A DNA stretch of 10,324 nucleotides. Source: Candidatus Omnitrophota bacterium (GTDB lineage Bacteria > Omnitrophota > Gorgyraeia > Gygaellales > Profunditerraquicolaceae). Shown here piece by piece: positions 6,621 to 10,324 of the stretch. How positions within the stretch are numbered: the stretch's first letter is position 1; each line of letters begins with the position of its first letter. The stretch lies in contig JAMWDE010000023.1 in NCBI GenBank assembly GCA_023818905.1, positions 1 to 10,324 of the forward strand, given 5' to 3'. The position numbers were made by a program, and so were the translations under genes. Under the pieces are notes generated by a model, which worked only from the letters and a program-made list of their open reading frames with translations, made no database searches and was not told where the DNA came from.

Positions 6621-7679
6621 TTATAACTCCTGCCAACGGATTACCTTGCCTTGACGGTCAATCACACAGATTACCCTAAAGAAACTGTTTGTTCCGCTTA
6701 TCTTTACTATACAGGGTATCATAAAGTATTCGGAGTTGGTGGTCAAATTACGCTCTGCAATTGTAGTCAGACGCGCTAACGCTGCATCAGAAAGAGGAAT
6801 AATCTGACTAACCCGAGGAACTATATTGCTAGGTAAATCAAATATGTTATCATCCTCTGTGCCTGCTATCCCATCTTCACCATTACGAAATTCAATGATT
6901 TTTTCTACTATATTTTCATCTAAGCCCGTTGACAGAAGAACGGTTTTAGAAGCAGTGTTTACATTGACTTTACCATCGCCATAAATAGTTATATAATCCT
7001 TCAGCTTCTCGAAATTATCCTGATTCATCCCTTTAACCAAAAGGAGTTCTTCCAAAATCTGAAATTCTGCGTCCTTTGCCTCATATGGATACTGAAGATA
7101 CCGATAGTAAGAATCCTCTGCACTGCCTAAGGGTATAGATAGTTGACTATCGCCATCACGCCAGTCAAGAACAGAAGCAGCTAATTCCTGGGATTCTATC
7201 TCATCAATCCCTAACACGGTCTTAAATAGACGCTCAAGTGTGTGTCTGTCTGCCTTATTCAGATTTATCTTTCTGGACTCATCAATCAGCCCGTAATGCA
7301 AATATTCTCCTTTTGGTTTTCCTTCCCCATCCATACAACCGTAACAGATACTGTAGGTCTCATCTCCCAAAGAGACATCCTTAAATAGGCCTTTACTGTT
7401 CAAGATAGATTCTTTTAATGAGATGTGGCTTACAGAAGATAAGTATTTAAATTCTGCGATTGCCCTTTTTATACCTGCTTCAGCTATAAACCGTAATCTA
7501 TCACGGTCCTGCAGTCTTTTAACCAAGGCGAGTTTTAGTCTCACGCCATAAGAGATGGTGATGGCAAAAGTGCTCAACAAAAAAATTATAAATAGGCAAA
7601 TATAAAGGATACTGCCTTTAAGATTAACTGCTTGCTGGAATATCGAATGTCCTCTTAAATCTGTAGGTCTTATCTGCAT
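6621..7679 (-). CDS. gspK: GspK minor pseudopilin
   Basis: This 352-residue protein is the large minor pseudopilin that caps the T2SS pseudopilus tip. After a long 22-residue leader, KG|SILYICLFIIFLL marks the probable prepilin-peptidase site (after G22) and the hydrophobic helix. As in other GspK proteins there is no glutamate at mature position 5. The GspK hallmarks follow: INLNKAD (138-144), ASVLDWRDGD (168-177), YRYLQYPYEAKDAEFQILEE (192-211), LLLVKGM (212-218) and GDGKVNVNTAS (234-244), the last in the helix-hairpin-helix-like region. The ATG at 7679 is the only start codon before the leader; it lies inside gspJ, giving a 56-base overlap. The SD is weak, so translation is probably coupled to gspJ. 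Confidence 0.92.
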   Translation of the reverse strand: MQIRPTDLRGHSIFQQAVNLKGSILYICLFIIFLLSTFAITISYGVRLKLALVKRLQDRDRLRFIAEAGIKRAIAEFKYLSSVSHISLKESILNSKGLFKDVSLGDETYSICYGCMDGEGKPKGEYLHYGLIDESRKINLNKADRHTLERLFKTVLGIDEIESQELAASVLDWRDGDSQLSIPLGSAEDSYYRYLQYPYEAKDAEFQILEELLLVKGMNQDNFEKLKDYITIYGDGKVNVNTASKTVLLSTGLDENIVEKIIEFRNGEDGIAGTEDDNIFDLPSNIVPRVSQIIPLSDAALARLTTIAERNLTTNSEYFMIPCIVKISGTNSFFRVICVIDRQGKVIRWQEL

Positions 7680-8211
7680 AGTTAAGCTGAAACTCTACCC
7701 TTACAGCCAGAGGTAAATCATCCTTTGGCCAATCTTCTTGCCAGAGATACCTTCTCTTCTGTAGATCAAAGAAATAATACTGGACCTTGAAGTAGTTTAC
7801 GTTCCTTAACATCGTCTGAATTACGCCTTCCTCTTGAGTGTAGATATGTGAAAAATCCTTCTGTTCTCTAATCAGTGCTTCTGAATCGGTATTGTAGACA
7901 TAGATTACCTTACCTACACTCTTATATCCTAAGCGAGGACTGGTAACTAAAGTAGGAAACTCAAATCTATCTTGTCTACCAACAAATGCGATATCCTTAA
8001 ACCTAAAACTGTTTCTCAAATCTGAGTTTAATCTATCAAAAAAGATATTGACATCCTCCTCTGGTATCGGTTGGTTAAATCTCTGCCAAATTCGCACGCC
8101 ACTACTAAAGGTAGCATACGCTACCAAAGACAAAATGCCAATCAGCATAACCACAATAAGAAGCTCTATAAGGGTAATGGCAAATTTACTTTTGCTCTGT
8201 ATACATCGCAT
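7624..8211 (-). CDS. gspJ: GspJ-type minor pseudopilin
   Basis: This 195-residue protein has an N-terminal type IV pilin-like methylation motif, SKFA|ITLIELLIVVMLIGIL, with glutamate at mature position 5. Cleavage would follow A11, so the usual -1 glycine is replaced by alanine. The remainder is a soluble beta-rich domain of GspJ size, including the C-terminal stretch LPLAVRVEFQL typical of GspJ (LP-AVRV). GspJ forms the pseudopilus tip together with GspI and GspK. An AGGA sequence about seven bases upstream of the ATG at 8211 serves as SD. The gene overlaps the end of gspI by 26 bases and the start of gspK by 56 bases. Confidence 0.85.
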   Translation of the reverse strand: MRCIQSKSKFAITLIELLIVVMLIGILSLVAYATFSSGVRIWQRFNQPIPEEDVNIFFDRLNSDLRNSFRFKDIAFVGRQDRFEFPTLVTSPRLGYKSVGKVIYVYNTDSEALIREQKDFSHIYTQEEGVIQTMLRNVNYFKVQYYFFDLQKRRYLWQEDWPKDDLPLAVRVEFQLNYADKTYRFKRTFDIPASS

Positions 8212-8581
8212 AGGCTATCCTTGATATGCTGACATCTTTTTTCCCTCTGCGCCAAGTAGCCCTTAGGTTAATGCGGTATAGATTTTGATTTTTATCTATA
8301 ACACTGCAACCAAATTCCCATTGTCTATCTTTTGGCATCAAGATAAATTCGCAGGCAGGTTCAAGGTTTGGGGCTATATTAAAATGGGTAATACTATCCT
8401 GTGCCTGCCAAATAGTCTCATCCAGGCAGGGAGCAATCCTAAGATAATCAAGGCAGTAGTTGAAAGAGTCTAAAGAGATAAAAAATGCCTGGTATATCAA
8501 TAGTACACCCAATACAAAGATAACGGTGGTAACCATTATCTCAATAAGGGTGAAACTTCTATTCCCAATTCTTGACATCAT
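8186..8581 (-). CDS. gspI: GspI-type minor pseudopilin
   Basis: This 131-residue protein has a short leader followed by NRS|FTLIEIMVTTVIFVLGVLLIYQAF, the class III prepilin signal and hydrophobic helix. The residue before the predicted cut is serine (S9), not glycine; glutamate 5 of the mature form is present. The short globular part and the place between gspG and gspJ match GspI, which nucleates the tip complex. It could be another minor pseudopilin such as GspH, but size and order favour GspI. The ATG at 8581 (or the adjacent one at 8578) lies inside the 3' end of the full gspG frame, so the two overlap by 23 bases and are likely translationally coupled. Confidence 0.75.
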   Translation of the reverse strand: MMSRIGNRSFTLIEIMVTTVIFVLGVLLIYQAFFISLDSFNYCLDYLRIAPCLDETIWQAQDSITHFNIAPNLEPACEFILMPKDRQWEFGCSVIDKNQNLYRINLRATWRRGKKDVSISRIAYAMYTEQK

Positions 8582-8966
8582 CAGCGCTCTCTATGCCATC
8601 CTTGCCCAAAGAGTATAGGTCGTAATCTGCGCGGTGCTCACCAGGAGCCTTGTATTTGTATTCTCTACCCCAGGGGTCTATAGGCTTCTTCTCTAAATAC
8701 GGACCATTCCAGTTATTAGCTGAGGCAGGCTTGTTCAATCATGCCTCCAGCCCTTCTGAGGTGGTAGGAAAACTGCCGTTATCCAATTCATAGAGCTTCA
8801 GGGCGGTAGCGATATTAGCATTGATATCTGCCTTGGCAGCTGCTATGCGCGCCTGCTCTCCTCTACCAGTGAGCCGCGGCATAACCATTGCCACCAGGGC
8901 TCCAATAATTATCACCACCAACATCAATTCAATCAGCGTGAATCCCTTTGTTCTTTTATTTAACAT
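8559..8966 (-). CDS. gspG: GspG major pseudopilin, frame interrupted by an in-frame TGA
   Basis: The main shaft subunit of the T2SS pseudopilus. The start at 8966 has AGGAGG (8982-8977) ten bases upstream. KG|FTLIELMLVVIIIGALVAMV is the canonical leader and helix, cut after G8. The frame reads to TSEGLEA and then meets TGA (8741-8739, codon 76). Past this codon the same frame continues with LNKPAS, GPYLEKKPIDPWGREYKYK, APGEH and YDLYSLGKDG, the conserved C-terminal half of GspG with its calcium-loop region, and ends at TAG (8561-8559). The total of 135 codons is the normal GspG length. The interrupted position is usually hydrophobic, often leucine (GLEA-L-x-x-KP), so a single TTA-to-TGA change would explain it. 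A sequencing or assembly error, a recent nonsense mutation, or readthrough are all possible. The truncated 75-residue product would lack the globular domain. Confidence 0.85.
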
Positions 8967-8969
8967 ATG

Positions 8970-9845
8970 TTACTGCCCTCCTTTATCCACATAATCTATC
9001 CATCTCTCCTCAAACTCAGCCATACTCTTTATATAGGTACTGTAAACAGATAGTAATGCCTCTTTAAATGTCTTTCCATCGCGCAGCTGTCTACAAAAGT
9101 GTGCAAAATTATCAGAGCCATACCTCTCTATCAAAAAACCCACTAGAGAAGCTGATTGTAGATAGTAGGTATCTATAAGCATATCCGCGCTTAAAAAAAG
9201 AATCCCCTCCTTGCCATCCTTTGTGCGTGTAGGACGGATATATATGTTCTCCTTGTATCTGATGTTTCTGATATCTAAACGCATCATATCTTCTAAAGAA
9301 AGTAAACCATCCCTATCAAGAAATTGCTTTGCCATATGTTTTATCTGCTTACGCTTAGGCTCCTCTTCCCATTGCGCCACCCCTTCATCTAACCAAAGCG
9401 GTATTTCTCCTTTAAATCCCACAAAGTCTCTGAATATAAGATGTGCCATCTCATGGGGAAGTATAGAGCAAAGGAACTCATTGCTTCCTGCATAGCTGGC
9501 AATAATCTTCTTGTTATAATCTGCCATACCATGTGACCAGGTAGGCTGACCCGTAGAGCTTAAAAAAGAATCGCGATTTGGATAAAGATAAATCTTTACC
9601 CTCTTATCCCACAACCAGAATTCGCTATAGCGAGGATAACCCAAATCTGTAGCAATGCGCTGGTAATAAACCTCTGCCTTGTTTAATATCTCTCTGGCAA
9701 AACCATCTTCCCCTGTAAAGTATACAATAAAATGCTCACCGCTCAAGTCTTGCCAAGACTCTTTGGTATCGGCACAGGTAGAATTACACTCCAAGATAAA
9801 TAACAAAAAATAAAACAAAAAAAACTTGTAGATAACCTTTCTCAT
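8970..9845 (-). CDS. Secreted peptidase-MA-like gluzincin metallopeptidase
   Basis: This 291-residue protein carries an N-terminal hydrophobic signal (about 5-19, probable cut near TCA|D at 24-26) and so is exported. The zinc motif is HEMAH (131-135), preceded by NEFLCSILP. WLDEGVAQWEE (151-161) supplies the probable third ligand, E154, about 19 residues after the motif. This is the HExxH...E arrangement of peptidase-MA-type gluzincins. Catalytic residues look intact, so it may be an active protease, but its substrate is unknown. The gene starts a few bases after gspF (SD AGGAACAG overlaps the gspF end) and stops three bases before gspG, so it is a full member of the secretion operon. A role in processing secreted or pseudopilus proteins is inference. 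Confidence 0.82.
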   Translation of the reverse strand: MRKVIYKFFLFYFLLFILECNSTCADTKESWQDLSGEHFIVYFTGEDGFAREILNKAEVYYQRIATDLGYPRYSEFWLWDKRVKIYLYPNRDSFLSSTGQPTWSHGMADYNKKIIASYAGSNEFLCSILPHEMAHLIFRDFVGFKGEIPLWLDEGVAQWEEEPKRKQIKHMAKQFLDRDGLLSLEDMMRLDIRNIRYKENIYIRPTRTKDGKEGILFLSADMLIDTYYLQSASLVGFLIERYGSDNFAHFCRQLRDGKTFKEALLSVYSTYIKSMAEFEERWIDYVDKGGQ

Positions 9846-9852
9846 TCTGTTC

Positions 9853-10324
9853 CTATCTGATCATAATATTAATCTCAAAGATAGGCAGAAGCATTGCTAT
9901 TACAATAAAACCCACCACCACACCCATCAACAGGATCATCACCGGCTCTAAAAGATTGGCTAAGACCCTTAAGTATTCATCCGTATCACGCTCATAGACA
10001 TCTGCTACCTCAGACAGGGCCTCAGCAAGTTTACCCGACTCCTCGCCTACCGCCACCAGATTACTCATAAAAACAGGAAACAATTTTGATTTCTTAAGAC
10101 TCCCACCCAAAGAACCACCCTGTTCTAAATCTTTATAGCTGTTTCTTAGCTGTCTCCTTAATACCTCATTATTTAATACAAAAACCGATATCTCCATTGC
10201 CTTCAATATAGGAATACCACTCTTTATAAGCATCTCCAAGGTCCGACTAAATCTGGCCAACTCATTTTTAAGAATAAATTTTCCTAATACAGGAATCTTA
10301 AACTCCAGCAAACTCAAGAATCTC
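9853..10324 (-). CDS. gspF: GspF inner-membrane platform protein, C-terminal part
   Basis: The reading frame is open to the right edge of the window and continues beyond it; the visible part is 156 residues, roughly the last two fifths of a GspF of about 400. It contains the second T2SSF domain: LARFSRTLEMLIKSGIPILKA, GGSLGGSLKKSKLFP, VAVGEESGKLAEALSEVA, and the final membrane helix LLEPVMILLMGVVVGFIVIA followed by MLLPIFEIN. GspF is the polytopic core of the inner-membrane platform that works with the ATPase to add pseudopilin subunits. It ends with TAG, eight bases before the metallopeptidase gene. Its N-terminal half and presumably other core genes lie outside the window. Confidence 0.92.
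   Translation of the reverse strand, partial: RFLSLLEFKIPVLGKFILKNELARFSRTLEMLIKSGIPILKAMEISVFVLNNEVLRRQLRNSYKDLEQGGSLGGSLKKSKLFPVFMSNLVAVGEESGKLAEALSEVADVYERDTDEYLRVLANLLEPVMILLMGVVVGFIVIAMLLPIFEINIMIR

Noticed and set aside
8739..8741. TGA as a genome-wide sense codon (tryptophan or glycine)
   Set aside because: None of the other genes in the window contains an in-frame TGA, TGG is used freely for tryptophan, and gspM appears to end with TGA. The gspM case is weak evidence, since a TAG follows only three codons later in that frame.
8739..8741. Selenocysteine insertion in GspG
   Set aside because: The position corresponds to a hydrophobic residue in the family, not cysteine, and I saw no convincing hairpin directly after the TGA.
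9211..9495. Plus-strand open frame of 94 codons
   Set aside because: It is antisense to the metallopeptidase gene, whose HExxH motif lies in the same stretch; no independent support.
1..10324. CRISPR array, insertion sequence, tRNA or rRNA
   Set aside because: Reading both strands I saw no regularly spaced repeats, transposase motifs, terminal inverted repeats around a gene, or tRNA/rRNA signatures.

Overview
The window is AT-rich with long intact genes and tight operon packing, so it is bacterial. The gene content is a type II secretion (T2SS) operon with a PilM/PilN-like GspL, a peptidase-MA-type protein beside the pseudopilins, a family-94 (GH94) phosphorylase and a stand-alone PTS EIIA protein. 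This resembles low-GC uncultured lineages such as Candidatus Omnitrophota. That placement is an inference from gene content only; no marker gene is present.

Layout. Positions 1-140 hold the head of a minus-strand gene that runs off the left edge. Only its first ten codons are present, preceded by a strong Shine-Dalgarno (SD) sequence buried in a nested hairpin and by a plausible promoter. Positions 141-488 are an AT-rich gap with no recognisable gene. A minus-strand PTS EIIA gene (489-980) has a near-consensus promoter directly against its start codon, so its mRNA is probably leaderless. Divergent from it is a large GH94 glycoside phosphorylase gene (about 1083-3770, plus strand). A 215-base convergent intergenic region follows.

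From 10324 down to 3986 everything is on the minus strand and reads as one operon in this order: gspF (partial, entering from the right edge), a secreted HExxH metallopeptidase-like gene, gspG, gspI, gspJ, gspK, gspL (PilM-PilN type), gspM (PilO type), and a small secreted protein of unknown function. The four pseudopilin genes overlap one another. GspF, GspL and GspM would form the inner-membrane platform. GspG would build the pseudopilus shaft, and GspI/J/K its tip. The outer-membrane secretin and the ATPase are not in the window and may lie beyond the right edge.

The most notable points are: (1) gspG carries an in-frame TGA at codon 76, although the rest of a well-conserved 135-codon gene continues in the same frame and ends inside the next gene; (2) the 5' leader of the leftmost gene has two stacked inverted repeats that would hide its SD and enclose its start codon; (3) a metallopeptidase-like gene sits between gspF and gspG, and an unknown secreted helical protein closes the operon.
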